64,000 bases of DNA from Cyanobacteria bacterium FACHB-471 (GCA_014695345.1 JACJOC010000103.1:59911-123910), one strand, 5' to 3'; positions 11,936-21,674 are shown, numbered from the stretch's first letter. A program made the numbers and translations. Notes: generated by a model from the sequence alone, not told the origin.

Positions 11936-13195
11936 ATGTTAGATTCTCAGCCCTCCTCTCAACTACCTGCTCAAACTGCCTCTCAGACCGTCAGTGCTGC
12001 CGTTGCAAAACTCTATGACACTTACCCCTTTCCACCAGAGCCATTGCTCGACGCTCCACCTCCAGGCTTTAACTGGCGCTGGGATTGGTTAGCCGCTTAC
12101 AACTTTTGCACCGGACAAAAACCCATTAAGCAAAACATTCGCATTCTGGACGCGGGCTGTGGAACAGGAGTAGGTACGGAGTATCTGGTTCACCTTAACC
12201 CTTCAGCACAGGTGGTAGGAATTGACCTGAGTGCGGGAGCACTGGCAGTGGCAAAAGAGCGCTGTCAAAAGTCAGGCGTTGCAGCAGCAAATTCTGAAAC
12301 TAACAGAGTTGAGTTTCACCATCTCAGTCTCTATGATGCTGACCAACTTGAAGGTGAGTTTGACCTGATTAACTGCGTCGGTGTGCTGCACCATTTGCCT
12401 GACCCAATTCGTGGAATTCAGTCTCTCGCGAAGAAACTGGCTCCCGGTGGGCTGATGCACATTTTTGTCTATGGCGAATTGGGCCGCTGGGAAATCAAGC
12501 TGATGCAGCAGGCGATCGCCCTCCTCCAAGGAAACCAGCGAGGTGACTACCGGGACGGGGTACAGCTTGGGCGGAAAATCTTCTCAGCCTTGCCCGAAAA
12601 CAATCGATTGGTCAAGCGGGAACAAGAGCGCTGGTCACTCGAAAATCAGCGAGATGAATGCTTTGCTGACATGTACGTGCATCCCCAAGAAATCGACTAC
12701 AACATTGACACCTTATTCGAGCTAATCGATGCGTCTGGGCTGGAGTTCATCGGCTTTTCTAATCCTCGCGTCTGGAATCTAGAGCGGCTATTGGGCAAAG
12801 TGCCGGACTTGCTGGAGCGATCGCAAGGTTTGAGCGATCGCCAACTCTATCGCCTTATTGAACTGCTCGACCCGGAAACCATTACTCACTACGAATTTTT
12901 CTTAGGGCGAAACCCTTTACCTAAAAACGACTGGTCATCTGATCAGGCAGTTTTAGCCGCCATTCCAGAACGGAGCCCATGTATGGACGGGTGGGATAGC
13001 CGCTGTTTGTTTAATTATGATTACCAGATCATTAATCTGGCTGAAAATGAATGGCAGTTTCTTAAGGCTTGCGATCGCAACGCAGAGCAAGCTGAACAGC
13101 AAACTGTAGAACAGATTTTAGCCGAAGTGAATTTGGGAATAGAGGGGGTGCGATCGCTACTCAGTCAGCAGTTAATTTTGCTTACTCCTGCTTGA
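11936..13195 (+). CDS. Class I SAM-dependent methyltransferase
   Basis: This protein has about 419 residues. A short variable N-terminus contains KLYDTYPFPPEPLLD, a segment seen in a cyanobacterial methyltransferase family. A Rossmann SAM-binding domain at ~60-200 follows: motif I ILDAGCGTGVGTEYL, acidic loop VVGIDLS and post-I LINCVGVLHHLPDP. The C-terminal ~200 residues are a family-specific extension, rich in acidic and aromatic residues, that may bind the substrate. The substrate is unknown; motif IV type (VGVLHHL) resembles small-molecule or lipid methylases such as UbiE-like enzymes. TTG at 11927 is in frame, but ATG at 11936 is the likelier start. It is transcribed divergently from apcE. 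Confidence 0.8.
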   Translation: MLDSQPSSQLPAQTASQTVSAAVAKLYDTYPFPPEPLLDAPPPGFNWRWDWLAAYNFCTGQKPIKQNIRILDAGCGTGVGTEYLVHLNPSAQVVGIDLSAGALAVAKERCQKSGVAAANSETNRVEFHHLSLYDADQLEGEFDLINCVGVLHHLPDPIRGIQSLAKKLAPGGLMHIFVYGELGRWEIKLMQQAIALLQGNQRGDYRDGVQLGRKIFSALPENNRLVKREQERWSLENQRDECFADMYVHPQEIDYNIDTLFELIDASGLEFIGFSNPRVWNLERLLGKVPDLLERSQGLSDRQLYRLIELLDPETITHYEFFLGRNPLPKNDWSSDQAVLAAIPERSPCMDGWDSRCLFNYDYQIINLAENEWQFLKACDRNAEQAEQQTVEQILAEVNLGIEGVRSLLSQQLILLTPA

Positions 13196-13412
13196 GGATT
13201 TTTCTAGCCTTGCGTAGAAGATCGACGGAGTAATAGGGGAACAGTAGGACAACGAAGCAAACTCTCCTTCACCTGCCCTCGGCTTTGCGAGAAGTTCACA
13301 TAAATCAAAACAAAAACTGTATATCTTGATACTTTTTCTGAGAGGGCTTCATTACAATTAGTGAAACTACGGTTTTACGCAACCACAACGCAATTAACAG
13401 TAGAGGTCATTT

Positions 13413-13607
13413 ATGGCAGAACTCACTTGTACTGTTCCTATCCCTCAAACCCCTCAAGAGTTGGAGCAGGCAATCCGCTATTACAGGACGAATGACTTAA
13501 GTAAAAACGATTTATTTTGCCACTGGCAGGCAATTCGTGATGCTTCCCTGGAGCAGCGTCTCCCGGAACCAGAAACAGTAGAAGTAGCAGGAGATGACAG
13601 CTACTAG
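13413..13607 (+). CDS. Small hypothetical protein
   Basis: I do not recognise this 64-residue protein. It is soluble and acidic, with helix-prone segments (TPQELEQAIRYYRTND and DLFCHWQAIRDASLEQRL) and no signal peptide or motif. ATG at 13413 follows an AGAGG ribosome-binding site (13403-13407), which supports real translation. A terminator-like hairpin follows at 13681-13720. The last codons include a 10-bp tandem duplication (AGCTACTAGA twice, 13599-13618) that spans the stop codon. Confidence 0.6.
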   Translation: MAELTCTVPIPQTPQELEQAIRYYRTNDLSKNDLFCHWQAIRDASLEQRLPEPETVEVAGDDSY

Positions 13608-13680
13608 AAGCTACTAGAAAGGATCGCTAGCCACTTAGCTTCGTCATAATCACAAAACTTAATACTCATTCCAAGAATTC

Positions 13681-13726
13681 GGACTACAGATGAAAGGGCA
13701 CCCGCTCCAATCTGTAGTCCATTTTC
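13681..13726 (+). terminator. Probable intrinsic terminator
   Basis: GGACTACAGAT (13681-13691) pairs perfectly with ATCTGTAGTCC (13710-13720) over 11 bp with an 18-base loop, followed by ATTTTCATT. It lies 74 bases after the small gene at 13413-13607, between it and the convergent transporter gene. Confidence 0.55.
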
Positions 13727-13800
13727 ATTGGAATGGTGTCGTGCAGCGAGCAAAAGCCCTTGATAGAAGCAATGCTATTTCGAACCAAAGCATAATGACT

Positions 13801-14883
13801 TTACGAGCTTTGATTTCGCGAATCTCGATTCATTGCTCCGGTGCCGATCGCCCCCACCCAAATTGTCACTAGCAAAATGCCAATTGCTTGAGCTTTGTCT
13901 TGTAACATTTCTTGAATCAGCAGCCAGCCCAGCAGTGTTGTGAAAACGGGACCACTTGCGCTAATGATGGCAGCCTGGGCCGCGCCAACTCTGCGAATGC
14001 CGATGTTGTTGAGCAAAAAGCCTGCGATCGCCGTCAGTGCCAAAACAACGGTGCTTGCCCACAACCGTGACCACATCGTGGCATTGACAACAATTCTTAA
14101 GCTGGGCAGCCTAGCTGTTAGCCAGGGAATGAACGCGATCGCCCCAACCGTCAAGCTAGCCAGGAGCAGCATTATTACAAATACGCCGAGAGTAAAAGGC
14201 ACCGGGTGTAGCCGAAAGCGCCGAGTGCAGATCTGAGTCAGAATTGTGTACGCCGCAAAGACAACTCCCGCAAGAGCCGCCATCGTTGCGCCCAGCCACA
14301 CCTTATCTGTTGATTGTTCAGAACCGGGAATGGTGAGCAAACACCCGGCATAGATGGTGCCGACTGCTAAAGTTAGTAGGAAAGTGGGGCGATCGCCAAA
14401 ACACCACCAGGCAAATAAAACGGTAACGGTCGGGTAGATAAAAAAGAGCGTTGTAGCAATTCCAGCAGGAATTACACTCAACGCCGTAAACATCAGTGGC
14501 AGGGACAAAAATAGCAAAAAACCGCTAGCTAAAACGCCCCCGATCAGGGCCGGGTTGCGCTCATTCAGTCGATTCTGGATATCCTTCCACAGTGGCGGAT
14601 AAATCCAGGTGCCAATTCCAAATGCCATTAGTGGCACCACCACCACCATCCGCATCAGCAAAATGAGCAGCAAGTTGCCCACACTCGATTCAACAAATCC
14701 ACCAAAGCTGATTCCCAGCACGGTTTGTTGACTCAACACGATTCTGACAACAATGTTTTGAAATGACAGTATTAGTGAGGATAGCAAGACGATGGCAGCG
14801 CCCTGTAGGTGAGGCGATCGCCCCCATCTATTCCAACCTTGAACAATTTGAACTAAAGTTTGAAGCTTATTCTTGGACTGCAT
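13801..14883 (-). CDS. EamA/DMT family transporter
   Basis: This inner-membrane protein has about 360 residues and ten predicted hydrophobic helices in two EamA repeats: one ending with the FFIYPTVTVLFAWWCFGDRP segment, the second with AAQAAIISASGPVFTTLLGWLLIQEML. Both repeat ends show the family's hallmark of helix, then conserved Pro, then Glu. Drug/metabolite-transporter proteins export or import small metabolites; the substrate cannot be inferred. The open frame extends to 14964, but ATG at 14883 (MQSKNKLQTLVQ) gives a normal cytoplasmic N-terminus and is preferred. It is convergent with the small gene before it. Confidence 0.85.
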   Translation of the reverse strand: MQSKNKLQTLVQIVQGWNRWGRSPHLQGAAIVLLSSLILSFQNIVVRIVLSQQTVLGISFGGFVESSVGNLLLILLMRMVVVVPLMAFGIGTWIYPPLWKDIQNRLNERNPALIGGVLASGFLLFLSLPLMFTALSVIPAGIATTLFFIYPTVTVLFAWWCFGDRPTFLLTLAVGTIYAGCLLTIPGSEQSTDKVWLGATMAALAGVVFAAYTILTQICTRRFRLHPVPFTLGVFVIMLLLASLTVGAIAFIPWLTARLPSLRIVVNATMWSRLWASTVVLALTAIAGFLLNNIGIRRVGAAQAAIISASGPVFTTLLGWLLIQEMLQDKAQAIGILLVTIWVGAIGTGAMNRDSRNQSS

Positions 14884-15056
14884 GAGTAGCACCTGCAAAA
14901 GCAACAAACTTTGCGCTGCAATGGGGCAACTCCCAGCAACCCAATGCTGACGAGTGCAGACCATAAACAGGCAAAGTCCTACATACTAGCAAGACCACCC
15001 ATAAATAAGACACACTAAGCTATAGATGTAGGTCATTCCACATAGGTGAGTGAATT

Positions 15057-16406
15057 GTGGGACGGACACAAACTTATAAAGATGTCAGTCTAGAACGTAG
15101 TCTAAAGCCCTCTAAAGCATTCCAAAAAGCTCATTTTTGGAATGCTTTAGAAAGGTCCAAATTCTCTATTTTAGGGAGTTTTGAGGACTACAAGGATTCG
15201 GCAGCGAAACCAGTAAAAGCTTTAAAGCACAGCCTGAGCTTCTGGACCGGAGCGATGGCAGCCACATTTGTGCTTTGTCATGGAACTGCTGAGGCGATCG
15301 CCACCGAACTGTCCCAACCTAACCTGGTTACAACAGAGTCGGGTAATCCAAACAGTGCGCCCCTACAGATCACACTGGAAAACTATCCCTCTTTTAATAG
15401 TCAGCGCCTCGACCAGCAATTGAGATTGTATGCCGATCATCTAAATACATTTGGCGTACCAGATATTCTCATTGTTGGCAGTTCTCGTGCTTTGCAAGGC
15501 GTTGACCCAGTGGCGCTGCAACAAGCTCTAACGGCACAGGGCTACCCGGAGCCCAATGTATTTAACTTCAGTATTAATGGGGCAACGGCTCAGGTAATTA
15601 GTGTGCTGCTGCGGCAAATTTTGACACCCGATCAATTGCCCCAACTGATTGTTTGGGCAGATGGCTCACGCGCGTTTAACAGCGGTCGAGCAGATATTAC
15701 CTACAGCGGAATTTTGACATCCGAAGGCTACCGGGTTTTAGAGACTGGGGTTCGCCCCATTCGGTCACCGCAGCCACAGAGCTCTCTCACAGCAGAGTGC
15801 CTCAGTACGCCGCTCACCAATTACGCAAGTTGCGATCGCCCCTCCACTTCTGCTAATCTGCTTGACCTGCCGCCGATCTACCCGATTCTGCCGGAAGTAG
15901 TGAGCGATCGCCCTACTAGTGACTTGGACTCGACAGGTTTTCAGCCTGTTGCGGATCGGTTTAATCCAACTACTTACTATCGAGAATTTCCTAGAGTTGC
16001 GGGACAATATGACAGCAACTACATTCCCTTTGAGCTAGGTGGGGAACAGCAAGAAGCGACAATAGCGATCGCTAATTTTGCCCAGGCTCAACAAATTCCG
16101 CTCATCTTTGTCAACCTGCCCCTGACACAAGACTATCTTGACCCTGCCCGCCAAACCTATGAAGACCAGTTTCGACAGCACATGCAGCAATTAGCGGCGA
16201 GAGCAGGATTTATTTTTCACGATCTCAGTCAGCAGCAAGAGCTAATGCAAAACGAGTATTTCGCTGATCCCAGTCATCTCAACCGCTATGGTGCGAGTGC
16301 CGTTGCGGATCAGCTTGCTGCTGATCCGACGATTCCCTGGGCGTTCCTGCTATCGGTTGGAGTAGGGACAGCAGACGCAGACGGGACAGAGGCAATTTAT
16401 GAGTGA
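15057..16406 (+). CDS. DUF1574 SGNH-hydrolase-like protein
   Basis: This 449-residue protein has one hydrophobic helix near residues 60-82 (FWTGAMAATFVLCHGTAEAIA) and an exported-looking SGNH-like domain. Block I is ILIVGSSRALQGVDP with the nucleophile Ser, followed by NFSINGATAQ, VWADGSRAFNSG and a C-terminal DPSHLNRYGA Asp-x-x-His pair. DUF1574 proteins of cyanobacteria resemble AlgJ/AlgX-type O-acetyl-handling enzymes and often accompany MBOAT acyltransferases; none is visible here. GTG at 15057 is the first possible start; a later in-frame ATG (15255) would leave only the helix and the domain. Its last 8 bases overlap the next gene, implying translational coupling. Confidence 0.75.
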   Translation: MGRTQTYKDVSLERSLKPSKAFQKAHFWNALERSKFSILGSFEDYKDSAAKPVKALKHSLSFWTGAMAATFVLCHGTAEAIATELSQPNLVTTESGNPNSAPLQITLENYPSFNSQRLDQQLRLYADHLNTFGVPDILIVGSSRALQGVDPVALQQALTAQGYPEPNVFNFSINGATAQVISVLLRQILTPDQLPQLIVWADGSRAFNSGRADITYSGILTSEGYRVLETGVRPIRSPQPQSSLTAECLSTPLTNYASCDRPSTSANLLDLPPIYPILPEVVSDRPTSDLDSTGFQPVADRFNPTTYYREFPRVAGQYDSNYIPFELGGEQQEATIAIANFAQAQQIPLIFVNLPLTQDYLDPARQTYEDQFRQHMQQLAARAGFIFHDLSQQQELMQNEYFADPSHLNRYGASAVADQLAADPTIPWAFLLSVGVGTADADGTEAIYE

Positions 16407-17229
16407 AGACTCACAAGAGCAACGTTACCAGTGGCTACGGCAAACTCAAGCTTGGATTGTCGATTGGCTAATTCGCATTCCAACGTCGCTCGAAGTGCTT
16501 TTCCTGATTGGGATGATTCGCCTGTTTGACTTGACCCCAATCGGCAGAGCATTTTTAGAATGGTTGAGCATCAGGAGTTTCCTCGAAATCATCGAGGGAA
16601 TCAGTGTACTGGTGGCAGTATTTATCTACATCAAAGAAACTCCAGAGCGGCAAAAGCGATCGCATTACGAAGCCTGGAAAGTTATTGATGCAGCCTATGG
16701 CAGAAAAAACAGCTATGCCCGCATCCAAGCACTGCAAGACCTGAACGAAGATGGCATCAGTCTTAAAGGGCTAGATATGCCCAGAGCGGAGCTGCGTGAA
16801 ATTAATTTGAGGAAGGCAAACTTGCTAGGAGCTAACTTTCAAAAAGCTGACTTGCTTGAAGCGAACCTTTACAAAGCTGATTTGAGAGCTGCCAATTTGC
16901 AGCGATCCAATTTGCAGCGAGCGAACTTGAAAAAAGCTGACTTGCGAGCAGCGAATCTGCTAGAGGCAAATCTACTCGGAGCTGATTTCCAGGAAGCAAA
17001 CCTCAAGGGGGCTGAGCTTCAGGGCGCAAAATTGCGGGCAGTAAACTTTAAGGATGCAAGCTTGTTGGGAGCAAATCTGCTCAATGCAGACTTACGAATT
17101 GCTGAGCATCTTACCCTGACGCAAGTTAAAGCTGCCCGTAACTGGGAACAAGCACTTTATGATGATGACTTTGCGCTTCAGCTAGAGCTAACCCCTGCCG
17201 CACCTTCTACCCAAATTACTCAACTTTAG
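16399..17229 (+). CDS. Membrane-anchored pentapeptide-repeat protein
   Basis: The protein has 276 residues. Two hydrophobic segments (~28-50 and 58-78) are followed by a linker with QKRSHYEAWKVIDAA. About 20 tandem A(D/N)LxxA-type pentapeptides at roughly 118-235 fold into a right-handed quadrilateral beta-helix. The C-terminal tail is variable. Such proteins act as scaffolds or binding surfaces, and their ligands are mostly unknown. ATG at 16399 overlaps the stop of the DUF1574 gene (8-base overlap), so the two products are probably made together and may act at the same membrane. No recognised enzyme domain is present. Confidence 0.85.
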   Translation: MSEDSQEQRYQWLRQTQAWIVDWLIRIPTSLEVLFLIGMIRLFDLTPIGRAFLEWLSIRSFLEIIEGISVLVAVFIYIKETPERQKRSHYEAWKVIDAAYGRKNSYARIQALQDLNEDGISLKGLDMPRAELREINLRKANLLGANFQKADLLEANLYKADLRAANLQRSNLQRANLKKADLRAANLLEANLLGADFQEANLKGAELQGAKLRAVNFKDASLLGANLLNADLRIAEHLTLTQVKAARNWEQALYDDDFALQLELTPAAPSTQITQL

Positions 17230-17855
17230 GGGGTCTTAGCCTTCTAGACCAATTCATCCTGAACGTTATAGTTTTTAGTTGTTAACAGTGTTGGATGCTT
17301 GCTTGAAACTATTAATACATCTCAATGTGGTGAATTGAAGTTGAGGCGATCGCTAAATCTGTTAAACAGGGTTGAACTTTTTGAAGTATCAAAGCGCATT
17401 TGAAACAGCGAGTTATCATGTGAAATTAAGTAACTTAAGGTTTCAATCAGACAAGCAAACCTCGGTGATATTTCGCTTTTGCAGGACGCTTCTGGACACT
17501 AGGCTAGACTTAATGGTCTGAACTGGATGGTTTTCAGCTAGGCATCTAACCACTTCACTGTTTGATACGCAATCAGTTTGAACGCGATCGACTCGATCCG
17601 TTCAATTCGACCTGGCTCTTTACTAAGTTTCAAAGTTTTCCAGTCCTCAAAACATTAACCTTTCAGTTACACCCCTTTCCATCTAAGAATCTACCTGATG
17701 ATTAAACGGACCTGAGTGATATAAAAGAAGGAAACCGTTAATCCGCCTGTTGTAGGGTGCAGCCAAGCCCGGTTGCTATGAGGTTCAGCAAAGCTGGTGA
17801 AATTTAGCAAAGCTTTCAACCTGTAAGGTTCTCAGATTGACGGAGCATTGTAGTT
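17230..17855. other. 626-base gap; structured leader in its last ~100 bases
   Basis: No protein gene is supported. A weak stem (GGTCT/AGACC) follows the pentapeptide gene. The final stretch 17741-17855 contains several short complementary segments and is best read as the 5' leader of the small gene at 17856; see the separate regulatory entry. Confidence 0.5.
17781..17830 (+). promoter_or_regulatory. Leader with mutually exclusive stems
   Basis: AGGTT (17781-17785), AACCT (17818-17822) and AGGTT (17826-17830) can pair 1:2 or 2:3, but not both. Between 1 and 2 sit two small hairpins, CAGC-AAA-GCTG (17786-17796) and AGC-AAA-GCT (17806-17814). The 2:3 hairpin ends 25 bases before the start codon and 11 bases before GGAG, so the two states could differ in access to the ribosome-binding site. 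This is an inference from complementarity only. Confidence 0.35.
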
Positions 17856-18056
17856 ATGTATTTCGCTGAATTTGCCTTTGCGGGTACCACAGAGTTGGCT
17901 AGTCAACTCCTGATTCAAGCCCCCTCTAAAGTCGCTGCAAGTGACTTTGCTCAAGAATACGCTTCTAATTGGGGAGTTGAGCTATTTTCGCTAACTCCCG
18001 CCACAGAAAAGCAGGTCAGGCTCTATAGCCTTTCGAGTAAGCCAGTTGAAGTCTAA
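17856..18056 (+). CDS. Small hypothetical protein with structured leader
   Basis: I do not recognise this 66-residue soluble protein. It starts MYFAEFAFAGTTELASQL and has an alternating strand/helix pattern compatible with a compact alpha/beta fold; it has no cysteine and no signal peptide. Start ATG at 17856 has GGAG about 11 bases upstream. The stop codon is only 3 bases from the convergent stop of the adenylate-cyclase gene, with no terminator between them, so their 3' transcripts must overlap. The leader shows alternative base pairing. Confidence 0.6.
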   Translation: MYFAEFAFAGTTELASQLLIQAPSKVAASDFAQEYASNWGVELFSLTPATEKQVRLYSLSSKPVEV

Positions 18057-18059
18057 GGT

Positions 18060-21000
18060 TTAGCGGTATTCATCCTCTTCCATATCAGTACGGATAGCGA
18101 AGGTGAGTACCGTTTCGTCTACCCCTTTGAGCTCCAAGGGGCTACCTTTTGTGATTACGTGCTCTTCCAAATAATCTGCTACAGCAGCTGATACTAAAAT
18201 GCTGTCTGGACCTGCGGCTTCTTGAATCCGAGCGGCAATGTTGACGCTTGGACCGATCGCCGTGTAGTCTGCCCGTTCTACTCCACCAAACATGCCAACA
18301 ACAGCTGTTCCCTGATGGATGCCACAGCGGAACTGGACTCGGCTAATGCCTTGAGTTTGCCAACGTTCGTTGAGTTTAGAGAGGGAGCGGTACATCTGCT
18401 GAGCAGCAGCGATCGCCCGTCTGACCTGCTCGTTTGGCGTAATTTCTTCCGGTGCGCCAAAGATAGCCAGAATTGCATCCCCCATGAACTTGTCAACAGT
18501 GCCACCGTGGTCAAAGATGGCATGAGTCATCTCAGTCAGATACTCGTTTAAGAGTTCGGCAACTCGGCGCGATCGCAGCGTGTTCGACAACTGGGTAAAG
18601 CCAATAATGTCGCTGAACAAAACTGTGATCAGCCTTGGCTCTGGACGCAGATCAAGTGCTAGTTCACCGCGAGAAGCTTTTTCTACCAGCGAGGTAGGCA
18701 AAAACCGACGCAGCACTGATTCTGTTAAGTAGGAGTTGAGTTCTGCTACCCGTCGCTCATTAGCTTTCAGCGCTAGTAGATTACGAACTTCCGCCAACAA
18801 TTCTCGACGGTTAAAAGGTTTTGACAAATACGCATCTGCGCCCTGTTCAGCCCCCTCGATGCGCGTGTCTTCGTCTGCTTTGGCAGTCAGCAACACAATT
18901 GGAGTACCTTTCAGGGCTTCGTCCTGACGGATCATTTGGATCATTTCCAGCCCTGATACCAGTGGCATCATCAAGTCTGTGACGATCAGGTAGGGACGCT
19001 GCGTCTGCGCTAGCTGGAAGCCTTCTGCCCCATTCCGCGCCGTTTGCACGAGATAGCCTGCTTGTTGCAGGATGTCAGCGACATAGTTCCGCAGGTCGGC
19101 ATTGTCGTCTACAACCAAAACTTGAGCGGCATTTATCGGAGCTAGATCTGAACTGCCTGACGGTAATAGCTCGACCGGGTGGGAACCGTTGGGCAGATGG
19201 ACGAGCGCTCCGCCTTCAGAAAAATCTGACTCAATGTCAGCCAACTCGACCGCAGCACGGACAGGCTCTATCTCAGCCGGAATTTCAATTACCTGATTTA
19301 GCGGTAAATGGGCGATCCCAGTTTGCAGCCAGACGGTAAAGGTAGTGCCTTTGCCATAATCTGACTCGACCCAGACTTTGCCGCCATGTAGCTCGACCAG
19401 TTCCTTGACCAGCGCCAAGCCTAAGCCGCTACCTTCATGACTGCGATTGGTAGAACCGTCTGCCTGATGAAATCGCTCAAACAGGTGGGGAAGCTGATCA
19501 GCACGAATGCCAACGCCTGTATCTTTAACTTTGAGTAAGCAGTGACTACCTGCGGACTGTAGCACCACGTCGATGCTGCCACCCGCAGCGGTAAACTTCA
19601 TCGCGTTAGACAAAAGGTTGTAAAGGACCTTGTCGAACTTCTCTAAGTCCAGGTAAATGGGCGGGCACTCAGACAGGTGAGTTGAGAGGGTGATCTGCTT
19701 GCGATCGCAATACGGTCGAAAGGTCTCCACAACCTGTGTGATGAAGTCCATCAAATTGCAGGGGCGAAAACTAGGCTGCATTCGTCCTGCGTCTAGCCGC
19801 TGCAAGTCGAGCAGTTGGTTGACCAGCCGCAGCAGGCGGCGCGAGTTTCGCAGGGCAATGACAGACTGGTCGTAAGATATCCCCTCCTGCTGAGCAACGG
19901 CTGTTTCCAACGGACCAATCGTTAGGGTCAGCGGGGTGCGAAATTCGTGAGAAACATTCTGGAAAAATTCGGTTTTTTGCCGATCTAGCTCCATCAGCTG
20001 CTCAGCTTGCTGGCGGGTTTTTTGATAGAGCCGCGACTGCTGCACGGCGATCGCTGCCTGCGCCGCCACAGCCTGAGCTAGCTCAATTTCAGAGGTTTCC
20101 CACTTGCGTGGCTCCTGTATCTGACGCAGAGAAATACTGCCAATGATCTTGCCGTTATAGAGCAGTGGTACGACGAGTAGAGCACGAGCAGGCGATCGCA
20201 GCGGTACATCCAGCACGTTCATCTCTGGATATTGGCTGAGATCATCAATGATGACTGGCTCTTGTGTGGTTAGCAAAAGCTGCAACACTGGATTTCCCTC
20301 AATCGGCACGAGTGACTGAGGCAAATGATGCCGGTGAGCCGAACTGCCTTCCTCCACGAAGGGGTTGGCAGATGAGCTGATGGACGAGTTGATAGAGGGC
20401 TCGAACCCGTTTTTGGAATGATTAAAAGATTTTTGTTGAGCCGGAAGATTGTCAGAAGTTAACCAACCGTTCCAGTTGCGCTCTTCCATCGCAGGCAGCA
20501 GCGCGATCGCTTGACTGGGTATCTCAATGTCTTGACTGGCATCATGCAGCCCAACACACTGGACAAATTCGTCCTCCTCAGTCCAGAGTGACAAAGCACA
20601 GCCATCGGCATGAAGTGCCTGTCCCAGCTTTTGAGTAATTGCCGCAAAAATCTCCTGCGGGTCAAGGCTAGAGCGAATTGCTGCTGTAATCGTGTTAACC
20701 AGTGCTTCTCGCTTAGCCAGTGCCCTGACCTGTTCATAGGCCCGTGCCTGTGACAGCGCCAATGCAGCCTGGTCTGCTACCATCACCACCAACTGCACCT
20801 CATCACCTTGCCAAACGCGAGAATAGCTGCACTGATGGAGTGCCAACACTGCCATTAACTCTTGCTGACAAATTAGCGGAATTACCAAGCTAGAACGAAT
20901 TTGAGCCGTTTTATACGACTGCTGGCAGCGATCGTCAATTGCCTCATCACGAGGTGACTGCATATCTGCCTGAGCATCGTTCATCACATGAACTTCTCGC

Positions 21001-21674
21001 GTTTCCCAGAGCGTATTTGCCAGGTTGTCTAAATTCCAGGAATCGGAAGTAGCTGCAGTCAATTCGGGGGGACGTGCCGTGTAAACAAATAGCTCATCAC
21101 TGACGCGATCGTCATGAAATGGACGCAGGATACAGCAGTCCACCTCAAACATGTGACCCACCGTTTCCACAATGGTTTGAAGAATCTGCCGATAGCTCAG
21201 GGCACTGCGAATCGTGTTGGTCACTGCATTGAGCAGCGACTCTTGCCGCAGCGTGCGACAAAGCTCTTGAGTACGAGTTTTTAGAACATTGTGCGTATCG
21301 ACTGCCTGACGCACGACGACTTTAAGCTCTTCATCGTCCCAAGGCTTAGTGACATACTTAAACACCTTGCCAGAGTTGATTGCTTCTACCAAATCTTCGA
21401 CATCGGTGTAGCCTGTTAAGATAATTCGAATAATATCTGGGTACTGAGTGGCAGTAAGGCTAAGAAACTCAGTTCCACTCATTGAAGGCATCCGTTGGTC
21501 AGAAATAATGACAGCAACGTCTCCTTCCTTCGCGAGAATCTCCAGCGCCACAGGCCCACTCTCCGCTCTCAGCACCTTAAATTCACGGTGAAAAGTACGG
21601 TAAAGCAGATCTAGATTATCTGGCTCGTCATCAACGACCAGAATTTTAGGCTTACTGTGATCTATAGATATCAT
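18060..21674 (-). CDS. cyaC: CyaC-type hybrid histidine kinase / adenylate cyclase
   Basis: This 1204-residue signal-transduction protein matches the domain order of cyanobacterial CyaC. Receiver 1 spans ~9-125 (phospho-acceptor Asp59, Lys110). Two GAF-like sensor domains follow (~145-320 and ~335-570, the second with a low-complexity Ser/Asn insertion). The HisKA domain has NVSHEFRTPLTL and the HATPase has N-box NLLSNAMKF, DTGVGI and GSGLGLAL. Receiver 2 carries LVVDDNADL, TDLMMP and LSKPF. The C-terminal class III cyclase has metal-binding FSDIIGFT, Lys in DKFMGDAILAIFG, and DYTAIGPSVNIAAR with the adenine-selecting Asp and transition-state Asn/Arg. It should make cAMP in response to a phosphorelay. 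The family is known to mediate light-responsive cAMP signalling; that role here is inferred. Confidence 0.85.
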   Translation of the reverse strand: MISIDHSKPKILVVDDEPDNLDLLYRTFHREFKVLRAESGPVALEILAKEGDVAVIISDQRMPSMSGTEFLSLTATQYPDIIRIILTGYTDVEDLVEAINSGKVFKYVTKPWDDEELKVVVRQAVDTHNVLKTRTQELCRTLRQESLLNAVTNTIRSALSYRQILQTIVETVGHMFEVDCCILRPFHDDRVSDELFVYTARPPELTAATSDSWNLDNLANTLWETREVHVMNDAQADMQSPRDEAIDDRCQQSYKTAQIRSSLVIPLICQQELMAVLALHQCSYSRVWQGDEVQLVVMVADQAALALSQARAYEQVRALAKREALVNTITAAIRSSLDPQEIFAAITQKLGQALHADGCALSLWTEEDEFVQCVGLHDASQDIEIPSQAIALLPAMEERNWNGWLTSDNLPAQQKSFNHSKNGFEPSINSSISSSANPFVEEGSSAHRHHLPQSLVPIEGNPVLQLLLTTQEPVIIDDLSQYPEMNVLDVPLRSPARALLVVPLLYNGKIIGSISLRQIQEPRKWETSEIELAQAVAAQAAIAVQQSRLYQKTRQQAEQLMELDRQKTEFFQNVSHEFRTPLTLTIGPLETAVAQQEGISYDQSVIALRNSRRLLRLVNQLLDLQRLDAGRMQPSFRPCNLMDFITQVVETFRPYCDRKQITLSTHLSECPPIYLDLEKFDKVLYNLLSNAMKFTAAGGSIDVVLQSAGSHCLLKVKDTGVGIRADQLPHLFERFHQADGSTNRSHEGSGLGLALVKELVELHGGKVWVESDYGKGTTFTVWLQTGIAHLPLNQVIEIPAEIEPVRAAVELADIESDFSEGGALVHLPNGSHPVELLPSGSSDLAPINAAQVLVVDDNADLRNYVADILQQAGYLVQTARNGAEGFQLAQTQRPYLIVTDLMMPLVSGLEMIQMIRQDEALKGTPIVLLTAKADEDTRIEGAEQGADAYLSKPFNRRELLAEVRNLLALKANERRVAELNSYLTESVLRRFLPTSLVEKASRGELALDLRPEPRLITVLFSDIIGFTQLSNTLRSRRVAELLNEYLTEMTHAIFDHGGTVDKFMGDAILAIFGAPEEITPNEQVRRAIAAAQQMYRSLSKLNERWQTQGISRVQFRCGIHQGTAVVGMFGGVERADYTAIGPSVNIAARIQEAAGPDSILVSAAVADYLEEHVITKGSPLELKGVDETVLTFAIRTDMEEDEYR

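Noticed and set aside
13690..13872. 60-codon plus-strand frame after the small gene
   Set aside because: It overlaps the hairpin terminator and the end of the EamA gene in antisense, with no ribosome-binding site.
18222..18551. 109-codon plus-strand frame inside cyaC
   Set aside because: It is fully antisense to the cyclase domain, whose motifs are intact; a shadow frame.
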